From contig JAHCAT010000003.1 in the NCBI GenBank assembly GCA_019634735.1, forward strand, positions 227,913 to 291,912: a stretch of DNA of 64,000 nucleotides, written 5' to 3'. Position 1 is the stretch's first letter; each line of letters starts with the position of its first letter. This DNA is from Lysobacterales bacterium. Lineage in GTDB: Bacteria > Pseudomonadota > Gammaproteobacteria > Xanthomonadales > UBA2363. The notes beneath the pieces are model-generated. The model was not told the DNA's origin. It made no database searches and saw only the letters and a program-made list of their open reading frames with translations. Of this stretch, positions 27,915 to 36,630 are shown in pieces. The position numbers and the translations under genes were made by a program.

Positions 27915-28499
27915 TCAGCGCAGCCACCACCACAGGCCACCGCCCAGGGCGATCAGCGCCAGCAGGCTCCAGCCGATCAGGTCGATCCAGCGCAGCAGGC
28001 GGGTCTCGAACACCGGGCCCAGCATCCGGCACAGCCAGGCGACCAGGTAGAAGCGGCCACCGCGGCCCGCTATCGAGCCGACCAGGAAGACCGGCAGCGA
28101 CATGCCCATGGCACCGGCAGCGATGGTGAACACCTTGTAGGGGATCGGCGTGAAGCCCGCCAGCAGGATCGCCCAGAAACCGTAGTTCCCGAACCAGTCG
28201 ACCGCACGTTGGTAGGCCGGCAGATAGCCGGCTCGCTCGACCAGCGGCAGGGCGGCGTCGATCAGGAACCAGCCGATCAGGTAGCCGAGCAGGCCGCCCA
28301 GCACCGAGGTCACCGTGGTCAGGGTCGCCAGTCGCCACGCGCGTTCCGGCCGGGCCAGCACCATCGGCGCCAGCATCACATCGGGCGGCACCGGAAAGAA
28401 CGACGACTCGGCGAAGCTCAGGCCGCCCAGCCAGGCCTCGGCGTGGCGATGCCGGGCCAGGCGGATGACCCGGTCGTAGAGGGCGGAGAACACGCGCAT
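27915..28499 (-). CDS. YqaA/DedA-family membrane protein
   Basis: A 194-residue inner-membrane protein of the SNARE-associated/DedA superfamily, YqaA branch. The re-entrant loop region reads ESSFFPVPPDVMLAP, and the second conserved block reads LLAGFTPIPYKVFTIAAGAMGM with the key Arg/Lys-Pro elements. Four to five helices are predicted. Proteins of this superfamily take part in membrane lipid translocation or proton-motive-force maintenance; the YqaA role is not settled. The start at 28499 abuts the divergent comEC region. Confidence 0.88.
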   Translation of the reverse strand: MRVFSALYDRVIRLARHRHAEAWLGGLSFAESSFFPVPPDVMLAPMVLARPERAWRLATLTTVTSVLGGLLGYLIGWFLIDAALPLVERAGYLPAYQRAVDWFGNYGFWAILLAGFTPIPYKVFTIAAGAMGMSLPVFLVGSIAGRGGRFYLVAWLCRMLGPVFETRLLRWIDLIGWSLLALIALGGGLWWWLR

Positions 28500-28686
28500 G
28501 CGGATGGCGGGAAGGGCGGGGCGGCGCAGTTTAGCCCGGATGCCCCGCATGTCACCGGCGCCGCGAACCCTGGCCGCACGGCATCCGGGATCGGCAGCGC
28601 CCTCCGGGGTTCGGTTCGGAATTCTCCCAGGCGGGCGCGCGCCCGGTTCTGACGACGTCCGGCAGTGTGACGCGCAAGCATGCGCC

Positions 28687-31092
28687 ATGCCCGCCGTCGC
28701 CACCGCAGCGTCCGCACCGGACTCGGCGCCCGCCGCACGCACGCCGTGGGCGGCCACCGTTACCAACTTGCTGGCGTTCGCCACAGGTGCCGGTCTGCCC
28801 TTGATGCTGACAGCGGTGCCGACCGTCAGGGTCGTGGCGATTCTGGCGGCTTCCGCCGCGGCAATGGCCTTGTACATCGACCGATGGCTGGCATTGCAGG
28901 GTCGCCTCTGGCGGGCGACCCTCTGTCTGCTGGCCGGGCTGTGCTGGTCGTCCTGGCACGCCAGCCAGGCGCTGGCCCTGCGACTGCCGTCGCACCTGCA
29001 GGGCGTCGACCTGGTCGCGCAGGGGCGAATCGACGGGTTGCCCGCGCGTACCGCCGACGGACTGCGCTTCCGGTTCTGCCCCGAGCGGGCCTGGAACGGG
29101 GCCGAGCCCGTCGCAGTGGGCGGCTGCTGGCGGCTGGCCTGGTATCCGCGACGGGATTTCAGCGGTCTGCGCGAAGCCGATGCCCCCGCCCTGGGCGAGC
29201 TTCCGGAACTGGCGCCGGGTGCCCGCTGGCAACTGCAGGTCCGGCTGAGGCGTCCGCGCGGCCTTGGCAACCCTGGCGCCTTCGACCTGGAACGCACCGC
29301 ACTGCAGCAGGGCATCGCCGCGGTCGGCCATGTCCGCAACCATGCCGACAATGCCGCGCTGACGCCAGGCGGGGGCATGGACGCCTGGCGCGACCGCGTT
29401 TCCCTGCGCCTGCGCAATGCGGTCGCGGCGCCCCGTCCGGCGGCGCTGCTGGCCGGGCTGGCGGTCGGCGACCGACGCGGCTTCAGCGAACACGATTGGA
29501 CGACCTTGTGCCGTACCGGCACCAGCCACCTGTTCGCCATCTCCGGTCTGCATGTCGGCATGGTCGCCGGCCTGGCCGGTGGCCTGGCGCTGCTGCTGGT
29601 GCGGCGCTGGCCGGCTCTGCTGCGACGCGCGCCGGCGCGCCTGTGGGCGCTGCCGCCGGCCCTGCTGGCAGCCGCCGTGTACGCGGCGCTGGCGGGCTTC
29701 CAGACGCCGACCCGGCGCAGCCTGGCGATGCTGGCAGTGGCCGCCCTCGCGCTGGCCCTGCGCCGAGGCGCCGGTCCCTGGCAGGCATTCGCCCTGGCGC
29801 TGGCCGTGGTTCTGATCCTGGAGCCGCTCGCGCTGCTCTCCACGGGTGCCTGGCTGTCCTTCCTTGGGGTCGCCTTCCTGCTGCTGGCCGCAGGGGGTCG
29901 GGCGCCGTGGTGGCAGGCCTTGCCGCGCGCGCAGTGGGCGGTGGCGGTCGGCCTGCTCCCGGCAGGGGTCGCTTTTTTCGGCCAGGCGAGCTGGGTTGCG
30001 CCCCTGGTCAACCTGGTGGCGGTGCCCTGGGTGGGCCTCACCGTGGTGCCGCCCCTGCTGGCCGGGGTGGGGCTCCAGGCGCTGGCCCCGGGGCTGGCGA
30101 CGCCCCTGCTGGCGATCGCCAGCACCAGCCTGGCCTGGCTGATGGCCCTGCTCGACCGCCTGGCCGCCGCGCCGCTGGCGGCCAGCCCCCTGCCCGAGGT
30201 CGGTCCGATGGCACTGCTGGCTGCGGTTCTGGCCGCCCTGCTGTGCCTGCTGCCCGTACCTGCCCGGATGCGCTGGCTGGCGCCCTTGCTGGTGTTGCCC
30301 TTGCTCCTGCCGGTGCGGGCCAGCCCCGCCCATGGCGAGTTCCGCCTGGACGCCCTGGACGTCGGCCAGGGCACGGCGGTGCTGGTGCGCACCCGCCATC
30401 ACGCCCTGCTGTTCGACACCGGCGCCCGCTTTCCCAGCGGCTACGACCTGGGCGAAGCGGTCGTGGTGCCGGCCCTGGAAGCGCTGGCCGTGCGTCGTCT
30501 GGACCTGCTGGTGCTGAGCCACGCCGACATCGACCATGCCGGTGGCGCGGCTGCCGTGCTGCGCGCCGTGGCGGTCGAGTCGGTGCTGGGCGGCGAGCCG
30601 GTGCCGGGCATTCCACTTTCGCCCTGTCACGAGTCGCTGCACTGGACCTGGGACGGCGTGCGTTTCGAGCTGCTGCATCCGCCGTCCCGCTACCCGGTGC
30701 GCGGCAACGAGCTGTCCTGCGTGCTGCGCATCCAGGGTCGCGGCGGCAGTGCCCTGATCACCGGCGACGCCGGCGAGGTCGCCGAACTGCGCATGCTGGC
30801 CCTGCATCGCGAACGTCTGGCCAGCGATGTCCTAGTGCTGGGCCACCACGGCAGCCAGGGTTCCAGCATCGCCGCCTTCCTCGACGCGGTGGCGCCCCGC
30901 CTGGCGATCGCCACCGCCGGCCATCGCAACCGTTTCGGCCACCCGCACCGGGACGTCGTGCAGCGGCTGGCAATGCGCGACATCGCCCTGGCCAACACCG
31001 CCGAGCAGGGCGCGGTGTCCGTTTGGTTCGGCCGGCGGGGGCCACAGTGGCAGGGCTGGCGGGATCGGCACCGGCGCATCTGGCGGGAGTAG
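28687..31092 (+). CDS. comEC: ComEC/Rec2 DNA-uptake channel protein
   Basis: An 801-residue inner-membrane protein for transport of single-stranded DNA into the cytoplasm during natural transformation. It has an N-terminal hydrophobic and OB-like DUF4131 region, the Competence domain with HLFAISGLHVGMVAGLA and QTPTRRSLAML, and a C-terminal metallo-beta-lactamase-like domain with LDVGQGTAVLVRT, LLVLSHADIDHAGG, ITGDAG and LGHHGSQGSS. All expected blocks are present, so it appears intact. The ATG at 28687 is selected. Other competence genes are not in the window. Confidence 0.92.
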   Translation: MPAVATAASAPDSAPAARTPWAATVTNLLAFATGAGLPLMLTAVPTVRVVAILAASAAAMALYIDRWLALQGRLWRATLCLLAGLCWSSWHASQALALRLPSHLQGVDLVAQGRIDGLPARTADGLRFRFCPERAWNGAEPVAVGGCWRLAWYPRRDFSGLREADAPALGELPELAPGARWQLQVRLRRPRGLGNPGAFDLERTALQQGIAAVGHVRNHADNAALTPGGGMDAWRDRVSLRLRNAVAAPRPAALLAGLAVGDRRGFSEHDWTTLCRTGTSHLFAISGLHVGMVAGLAGGLALLLVRRWPALLRRAPARLWALPPALLAAAVYAALAGFQTPTRRSLAMLAVAALALALRRGAGPWQAFALALAVVLILEPLALLSTGAWLSFLGVAFLLLAAGGRAPWWQALPRAQWAVAVGLLPAGVAFFGQASWVAPLVNLVAVPWVGLTVVPPLLAGVGLQALAPGLATPLLAIASTSLAWLMALLDRLAAAPLAASPLPEVGPMALLAAVLAALLCLLPVPARMRWLAPLLVLPLLLPVRASPAHGEFRLDALDVGQGTAVLVRTRHHALLFDTGARFPSGYDLGEAVVVPALEALAVRRLDLLVLSHADIDHAGGAAAVLRAVAVESVLGGEPVPGIPLSPCHESLHWTWDGVRFELLHPPSRYPVRGNELSCVLRIQGRGGSALITGDAGEVAELRMLALHRERLASDVLVLGHHGSQGSSIAAFLDAVAPRLAIATAGHRNRFGHPHRDVVQRLAMRDIALANTAEQGAVSVWFGRRGPQWQGWRDRHRRIWRE

Positions 31093-31104
31093 GGGGCGGG
31101 GGTA

Positions 31105-31160
31105 GGGAGCAGGGAGCAGGGAGCAGGGAGCAGGGAGCAGGGAGCAGGGAGCAGGGAGCG
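31105..31160. repeat. GGGAGCA heptamer tandem repeat, eight units
   Basis: Seven perfect copies of GGGAGCA and one GGGAGCG, starting 12 bases after the comEC stop and 170 bases before exbB. G-triplets recur every seven bases on the plus strand, giving two possible tandem three-tetrad G-quadruplexes in the comEC 3' region. Confidence 0.95.
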
Positions 31161-31330
31161 GGGTTTCGTTCCGACTCCGCGCGGCATCGGCGCCTCTCGA
31201 GCGGTGTCGGCAGCGGGAAAGTCGCGGCGTCCGTGACCGAGGTCGCAGTACGGCATCCACTGCCCCGCCTGGACGGACGGGCCCCGGCGCACTGATATGA
31301 TCCGGCCCGTCCATTCAGGGGTGGCTCACC

Positions 31331-31978
31331 GTGTTCGAACTGTTTGTCGCTGGCGGCTTCACGATGTGGCCGTTGCTGTTGCTGTCGGCCGCCATGCTCG
31401 GCATCGTGCTTGAGCGATTCTGGTCGCTGCGCCGCACCACGGTGCTGCCCTCCGGCCTGACCGGAGAGGTGGTGACCCTGGTGCGGGGGCGTCGCATCGA
31501 GGCCGACCACATCGAGGCCCTGCGCCGGCATTCGCCGCTCGGCCGCGTGCTCGGCACGGTGCTGGCCGAGCGCCACCGGCCCCATGAATACCTGGTGGCG
31601 CGCGTCGAGGACGCCGGGCGCCAGGTGGTGCACGGCCTGTCGCGCTGGCTCAACAGCCTGGGCACGATCGCCATCATCGCACCGATGCTGGGCCTGCTCG
31701 GCACCGTATCCGGCATGATCCGGATGTTCCTGGTGATCACCGAGGTCGGCGTCGGCGACGCCAACCGCCTGGCCGGCGGCATCGGCGAGGCCCTGCTGTC
31801 GACGGCGTTCGGGCTGATCGTCGCGATCCCCGCCTACATCTTCCACCGCTATCTTCGCGGCCGGGTGCACGACTATGCGCTCGACCTGGCCCGGGAGGCC
31901 AATCAGGTGATGGAGGCGCTGGAGGCCGGCACCACCACCGCGGCGCCGTCCACCCCGGCGACGAGGGCGCCGCGGTGA
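31331..31978 (+). CDS. exbB: ExbB/TolQ/MotA-family proton channel protein
   Basis: A 215-residue inner-membrane protein with three helices. Family features are the N-terminal MFELFVAGGFTMWPLLLLS, the LGLLGTVSGMIRMF block and GGIGEALLSTAFGLIVAIPAYIF, which carries the Thr/Ser of the ion path. With ExbD and a TonB protein it would energise outer-membrane transport. The start is GTG. A -10-like TATGAT lies at 31296-31301. It overlaps exbD by four bases. No TonB gene is present here; the position before msbA is common in this group. Confidence 0.9.
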   Translation: MFELFVAGGFTMWPLLLLSAAMLGIVLERFWSLRRTTVLPSGLTGEVVTLVRGRRIEADHIEALRRHSPLGRVLGTVLAERHRPHEYLVARVEDAGRQVVHGLSRWLNSLGTIAIIAPMLGLLGTVSGMIRMFLVITEVGVGDANRLAGGIGEALLSTAFGLIVAIPAYIFHRYLRGRVHDYALDLAREANQVMEALEAGTTTAAPSTPATRAPR

Positions 31979-32400
31979 ATTTCACGCCCGCCCAGGACGC
32001 CGACGAGATCGAGTTCAACCTGGTCCCGTTGATCGACGTGATCCTGACCCTGCTGATCTTCTTCATGATCAGCACCACCTTCGAACAGCGCTCCCTGTTG
32101 CGGGTCGATCTGCCCGAGGCCAGCGCCGAGCCGACGCCGGCCGCCAACCAGGGTCTGGTGATCGTCGTCGATGCCGAGGGCCGCTACTTCGTCGATGGTC
32201 GCGAGGTGCTGGGCGGCAGCGCGGCGGCACTGCGCGCCGCGCTGGAAAGCCACGCCGGCGACGACCGCGGACAGGCGGTGGTGGTCCGCGCCGATGCCGC
32301 CAGCAGCCACCAGTCGGTGGTGACCGCGCTCGACGTGCTGGGGCAGCTTGGTTTCGTCCGCATCGCGCTCGCCACGGTGCAGGCCGGGGAGGACGGTTGA
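31975..32400 (+). CDS. exbD: ExbD/TolR-family biopolymer transport protein
   Basis: A 141-residue protein with one N-terminal helix (FNLVPLIDVILTLLIFFMIS) containing the essential membrane aspartate, and a periplasmic domain ending LGQLGFVRIALAT. The start is GTG inside GTGA, overlapping the exbB stop; the stop overlaps the TTG start of msbA. The chain exbB-exbD-msbA is thus linked by two four-base overlaps with non-ATG starts, implying coupled translation. Confidence 0.92.
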   Translation: MNFTPAQDADEIEFNLVPLIDVILTLLIFFMISTTFEQRSLLRVDLPEASAEPTPAANQGLVIVVDAEGRYFVDGREVLGGSAAALRAALESHAGDDRGQAVVVRADAASSHQSVVTALDVLGQLGFVRIALATVQAGEDG

Positions 32401-34166
32401 CCGGCACCGGACCGCGGGACGCCGCCGGCGGCAGCCCGGTACTGCGCGCCTACCGGCGCCTGCTGGGCTACACGCGCCGGTTCTGGCCGGTGCTGGCAGC
32501 CGCGGTGCTTGGCATGCTGATCGAGGCCGCCGCCGCCGGCGCCTTCACCTGGCTGATGCGGCCGCTGATCGACGGCACCTTCGTCGACCGCGACCCCACG
32601 GTCCTTAAATGGATGCCGCTGGTCGTGGTGCTGCTGTTCCTGGTGCGCGGCATCGGCGTGTTCATGGCCAACTACGGGATGGCCTACGTCGGGCGACGCG
32701 TGGTCGAGACGCTGCGCGGCGAGGCCTTCGCCCATCTGCTGCGGCTGCCGGCGGCGTTCCACGCCCGCGAGAGCAGCGCGCACATGGTCTCGCGGCTGAC
32801 CTACAACGCCGAGCAGGTCGGCGAGGCCAGCGCCGAGTCGCTGAAGATCATCGTCACCGACGCGCTGACCGTGCTGGCGCTGGTCGTGGTGATGCTGCTG
32901 CAGAGCGTCAAGCTGACCCTGACGCTGATGTTCATGATGCCGCTGATCGCGCTCACCGTCTGGGTCGCCGGCCGGCGCTTCCGCAAGCTCAGCCAGCGCA
33001 TGCTGGGCACCGTGAGCGATGCCACGCGGGTCGCCGGCGAAACCCTGGCCGGGCTCGACACCGTCAAGGTGTACGGCGGCGAGCAGGCCGCCGAGGCGCG
33101 CTACAGACAGCTCTCGGTGCTGCGCCGGCGCCTGCACCTGAAGGGCAGCGCCGCCAAGTCGCTGAGCACTTCGCTGGTGCAGTTGACCGCCGCGATCGGC
33201 CTGGCGGTGCTGATCCTGGTGGCAGGTCGCGAAGCCGGGCAGGGCACGCTCACCGCCGGCACCTTCATCTCGATGATGATCGCGATGTCGGCGATGCTGC
33301 CGTCCCTGAAGCGGCTGACCTCGGTGCAGGACATGCTGCAGCGCGGACTGACCGCCGCCGAGAGCCTGTTCGAGATCCTCGACGCGCCGCTGGAAGCCGA
33401 TGGTGGCAACCTGCGGCCGCAAAGGGTGCGCGGCGAGGTGGTCTATCGCGACGTGCGCCTGCGCTATCCGGGTGCCGAGCGCGAGGCCTTGTCGGGGGTG
33501 ACCCTGGAGGCGCATCCGGGCACCGTGACCGCCATCGTCGGGCGCTCCGGCAGCGGCAAGACCAGCCTGGTGCGCCTGCTGCCCCGCCTGGTCGAACCGG
33601 AAGCCGGCAGCATCCTGCTGGACGGTCGGCCGCTGGCCGACTACGCGCTGGCCGACCTGCGCCGGCAGGTGGCCTGGGTGTCCCAGCACATCGTCCTGTT
33701 CGACGACACGGTGTGCGCCAACATCGCATTCGGCGCACTGGCCGGCGCCGATCGCGAGGCGGTGCGTGCGGCCGCGGCGGCGGCCAATGCCCTGGAGTTC
33801 ATCGAGGCCCTGCCGCAAGGCTTCGACACGCCGATCGGGGAAGGCGGCAACCGCCTTTCCGGCGGCCAGCGGCAACGACTGGCGATCGCCCGGGCAATTC
33901 TCAAGGATGCTCCGATCCTGATCCTGGACGAGGCGACCAGTGCGCTCGACAGCGAGTCCGAGCGACTCATCCAGGACGCCCTGGCGCGGGTCATGCGCAA
34001 CCGCACCACCTTCGTGATCGCCCACCGCCTGAGCACCATCGAGCACGCCGACTGCGTGCTGGTGATGGCCGACGGCGCGATCGTCGAGCGTGGCCGGCAC
34101 GCCGAACTGCTTGCCGCCGGGGGTGCCTACGCGCAGTTGCACCGGCTGCAGTTCGCGGAGGGCTGA
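32397..34166 (+). CDS. msbA: Lipid A export ATP-binding/permease protein MsbA
   Basis: A 589-residue half-transporter that flips lipid A-core across the inner membrane. Six helices lie in the first ~330 residues, then an ABC ATPase with Walker A GRSGSGKTS (382-390), signature LSGGQRQR (487-494) and Walker B ILILDEATSALD near 511. The start is TTG overlapping the exbD stop. Neighbours lpxK and kdsB serve the same pathway. Full family length; nothing is missing. Confidence 0.93.
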   Translation: MTGTGPRDAAGGSPVLRAYRRLLGYTRRFWPVLAAAVLGMLIEAAAAGAFTWLMRPLIDGTFVDRDPTVLKWMPLVVVLLFLVRGIGVFMANYGMAYVGRRVVETLRGEAFAHLLRLPAAFHARESSAHMVSRLTYNAEQVGEASAESLKIIVTDALTVLALVVVMLLQSVKLTLTLMFMMPLIALTVWVAGRRFRKLSQRMLGTVSDATRVAGETLAGLDTVKVYGGEQAAEARYRQLSVLRRRLHLKGSAAKSLSTSLVQLTAAIGLAVLILVAGREAGQGTLTAGTFISMMIAMSAMLPSLKRLTSVQDMLQRGLTAAESLFEILDAPLEADGGNLRPQRVRGEVVYRDVRLRYPGAEREALSGVTLEAHPGTVTAIVGRSGSGKTSLVRLLPRLVEPEAGSILLDGRPLADYALADLRRQVAWVSQHIVLFDDTVCANIAFGALAGADREAVRAAAAAANALEFIEALPQGFDTPIGEGGNRLSGGQRQRLAIARAILKDAPILILDEATSALDSESERLIQDALARVMRNRTTFVIAHRLSTIEHADCVLVMADGAIVERGRHAELLAAGGAYAQLHRLQFAEG

Positions 34167-34330
34167 GCGACCGTGGATGGCCTGGTGGCCCGTTCGACAT
34201 GCCCTCCGGGGCCCGCCTCGTGGCCGGGGCAGGGCAGACGGGCGCCGGGGCGCAGCCGGGCAAGGCGCACCCTGCCGTTGCCAGGGTGCGCCGCGATACA
34301 CGGCGCACGGTCGGGGCCCCGGGCGATGGC

Positions 34331-35314
34331 ATGAGCGCCGCCCCGCAACGCTGGCTGGAGGCGCGCTGGTGGCGGCAGGCGCCGGTGCCCGTCTGGCTGG
34401 CAGGGCTTTCGCACGTGTATGCCTGGCTCGCGGGCCGTCGAGCGCGGCGCGACGCCGCGCGCGCGGTGGCGCTGCCCGTGCCCGTGCTCGTGGTGGGGAA
34501 CCTGACGGTCGGCGGCAGCGGCAAGACGCCGGTGGTTATCGCCCTGGCGGAAGGCCTGCGCGCCCTGGGCTGGCGGCCCGGCGTGGTCAGTCGCGGCTAC
34601 GGCGGTCGCGGGCGGGGTTGTCGCGAGGTGCCCGTCGATGGCGATCCGGCGCTCTTTGGAGACGAGCCGGTGCTGATCGCCCGGCGCACCGGTGTGCCGG
34701 TGGTGGTCGGGCGCGACCGGGTCGCCGCGGGCCGTCACCTGCTGGCGCGCCACCCTGTCGACGTCGTGCTCGCCGACGATGGCCTGCAGCATCGTCGCCT
34801 GACGCGCGATGTCGAGGTCTGCGTGGTCGATGGCCGGCGCCGCTTCGGCAATGGCCGCCTGCTGCCGGCCGGGCCCCTGCGCGAGCCGCTGGCGCGCCTG
34901 GCCGAGGTCGACCTGGTGCTGGCCAACGGTGCGGCGCAGGCGGGCGAAACCGCCTTTTCGCTGGTGCCCGACGAGCCCTGGAGGCTGGCCGATGGCAAGC
35001 GGCGGCCGCTGGCGGGATTCGTCGACAGGGCCGTGCACGCGGTGGCCGGCATCGGCGATCCGGCACGGTTCTTCGAGACCCTGCGCGGCCAGGGCCTGCG
35101 CGTGATCGAACATCCGTTCCCCGACCATCATCGCCATCGGCCCGAGGACCTTGCCTTCGGCGACGGCCTGCCGGTGCTGATGACCGAGAAGGACGCAGTG
35201 AAGTGCCTGGCCTTCGCGGGACCGGACTGGTACGCCCTGCCGGTGGCCGCCAGCCTGCCCGAGGGCGTCGTGTCCGACCTGCACGCCAGGCTGACGGCCT
35301 GCCGCCGGTCGTGA
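34331..35314 (+). CDS. lpxK: Tetraacyldisaccharide 4'-kinase
   Basis: A 327-residue membrane-associated kinase that adds the 4' phosphate to the lipid A disaccharide. The P-loop VGGSGKTP lies near residue 60, followed by VVSRGYGGRGRG, DVVLADDGLQHRRL and the late PDHHRHRPED and MTEKDAVKC blocks. ATG at 34331 is chosen, as conserved MSAAPQRWLEARWW begins there. It lies 164 bases after msbA and 50 bases before kdsB, so the lipid A genes are probably one transcript. Confidence 0.93.
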   Translation: MSAAPQRWLEARWWRQAPVPVWLAGLSHVYAWLAGRRARRDAARAVALPVPVLVVGNLTVGGSGKTPVVIALAEGLRALGWRPGVVSRGYGGRGRGCREVPVDGDPALFGDEPVLIARRTGVPVVVGRDRVAAGRHLLARHPVDVVLADDGLQHRRLTRDVEVCVVDGRRRFGNGRLLPAGPLREPLARLAEVDLVLANGAAQAGETAFSLVPDEPWRLADGKRRPLAGFVDRAVHAVAGIGDPARFFETLRGQGLRVIEHPFPDHHRHRPEDLAFGDGLPVLMTEKDAVKCLAFAGPDWYALPVAASLPEGVVSDLHARLTACRRS

Positions 35315-35364
35315 TCGCGCCAACGGTCGCGCGGCGCTCAGGGCCGCCGGGCTAGACTTCCGCC

Positions 35365-36126
35365 ATGACCCTGCGCATCGCCATCCCCGCCCGCCATGCC
35401 GCCACCCGCCTGCCGGGCAAGCCGTTGCGCCTGATCGCCGGCGAGCCGCTGATCGTGCACACGGTGCGCCGGGCGCTGGCCTGCGGCGCCGACGAGGTGG
35501 TGGTTGCCACCGACCATGACGGCATCGCCGAGGCGGTGGCCGGCCTGCCGGTCCGGGTGGCGATGACGCCGTCCGGACTGGCCACCGGCTCCGACCGCCT
35601 GGCCTGGTGCGCGCGCGCGCTGGGCTGGCGCGACGACGACCGGATCGTCAACCTGCAGGGCGACGAGCCGCTGGTGCCGGTGGCCGCGGTGCATCGGCTG
35701 GTCGAGACCCTGGCCGGCAGCGACGCGCCGGTGGCGACCCTGGCGACGCCGATCGTCGACATTGCCGAAGTGTTCGAGCCCAGCGTGGTCAAGGTCGTCT
35801 GCGACCGCCGTGGCCGCGCCCTGTACTTCAGCCGTGCGCCGATTCCCTGGCAGCGCGACGCCTTCGCCCGCGACCGCGGCGCGCTGCCGCCCGACGCCGG
35901 ATTCCTGCGCCACCTCGGCCTGTACGGCTATCGCGCCGGCTTCCTGCGCGAATTCCCGGACCTGCCGGCCAGCAGCCTCGAGCAGGCCGAGTCCCTCGAG
36001 CAGCTGCGCATCCTCGCGGCCGGCATCGCCATCGCCGTGGCGGTGATCCCGCAGCGGCTGCCACCCGGCGTCGACACCGAGGCCGACCTGGCCGCCGTCG
36101 AGGCCGCCCTGCTGGCCGGGGGCTGA
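35365..36126 (+). CDS. kdsB: 3-deoxy-manno-octulosonate cytidylyltransferase
   Basis: A 253-residue cytoplasmic enzyme making CMP-Kdo from CTP and Kdo for the lipopolysaccharide inner core. The N-terminal nucleotide-binding motif reads IAIPARHAATRLPGKPL, and VNLQGDEPLVP contains the metal-binding aspartate. YFSRAPIPWQRD and HLGLYGYRAGFL match the sugar-binding region. Length is normal. It is three bases upstream of the phosphatase gene. Confidence 0.95.
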   Translation: MTLRIAIPARHAATRLPGKPLRLIAGEPLIVHTVRRALACGADEVVVATDHDGIAEAVAGLPVRVAMTPSGLATGSDRLAWCARALGWRDDDRIVNLQGDEPLVPVAAVHRLVETLAGSDAPVATLATPIVDIAEVFEPSVVKVVCDRRGRALYFSRAPIPWQRDAFARDRGALPPDAGFLRHLGLYGYRAGFLREFPDLPASSLEQAESLEQLRILAAGIAIAVAVIPQRLPPGVDTEADLAAVEAALLAGG

Positions 36127-36129
36127 GCG

Positions 36130-36630
36130 ATGTCGCGGGCGTCCGCACCCTCGCCGATGATCGCCTTCGTGTGCACCGGCAACATCTGCCGCTCGCCGCT
36201 GGCCGAGGCCCTGGCGCGCCACCATGCCGGACTGGCGGGCCTGGCCGGGCGCGTGCGCTTCGAATCCTTCGGCACCCACGACTACCACGTCGGCCAGGGC
36301 GCCGATCCGCGCACGGTGGCAACCGCCCGCGGCTTCGGGATCGACCTGTCCGATCATCGCGCCCGCCAGGTCGATGCCGGGCACTGCCAGCGGGCGCGGC
36401 TGGTGTTCGCCATGGACGCCGGCCACCAGCGCCACCTGCACCGGTTGGCGCCGGCGCTGCGCGGACGCATCGAGCCCTACCTGCCCTGGCTGGGCCTGGA
36501 CGGCGACGACGTGCCCGATCCCTACTACGGCGACGCCGACGGCTTCGTCCAGGTCCACCGCCTGCTCGACGATGCCTCGCGTCGCCTGGTCGAACGCCTG
36601 CCGCGCCTGCTCTCCGGCGCCAATGACTGA
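36130..36630 (+). CDS. Low-molecular-weight protein-tyrosine-phosphatase
   Basis: A 166-residue phosphatase with the P-loop C16-TGNIC-R22 followed by SPLAEA, and the catalytic aspartate in VPDPYYGDADGF. Bacterial homologues dephosphorylate tyrosine kinases or small aromatic phosphates, often in polysaccharide control, but no kinase gene is nearby. It begins three bases after kdsB and its last eight bases overlap the start of uvrC. An internal ATG (MIAFVCTG) is a possible alternative start. Confidence 0.92.
   Translation: MSRASAPSPMIAFVCTGNICRSPLAEALARHHAGLAGLAGRVRFESFGTHDYHVGQGADPRTVATARGFGIDLSDHRARQVDAGHCQRARLVFAMDAGHQRHLHRLAPALRGRIEPYLPWLGLDGDDVPDPYYGDADGFVQVHRLLDDASRRLVERLPRLLSGAND

Noticed and set aside
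24569..28129. 1,186-codon plus-strand open frame across the DUF294 and flavoprotein genes
   Set aside because: Composition is that of an antisense frame, it crosses two clear minus-strand genes and a heptamer repeat, and no motif is visible.
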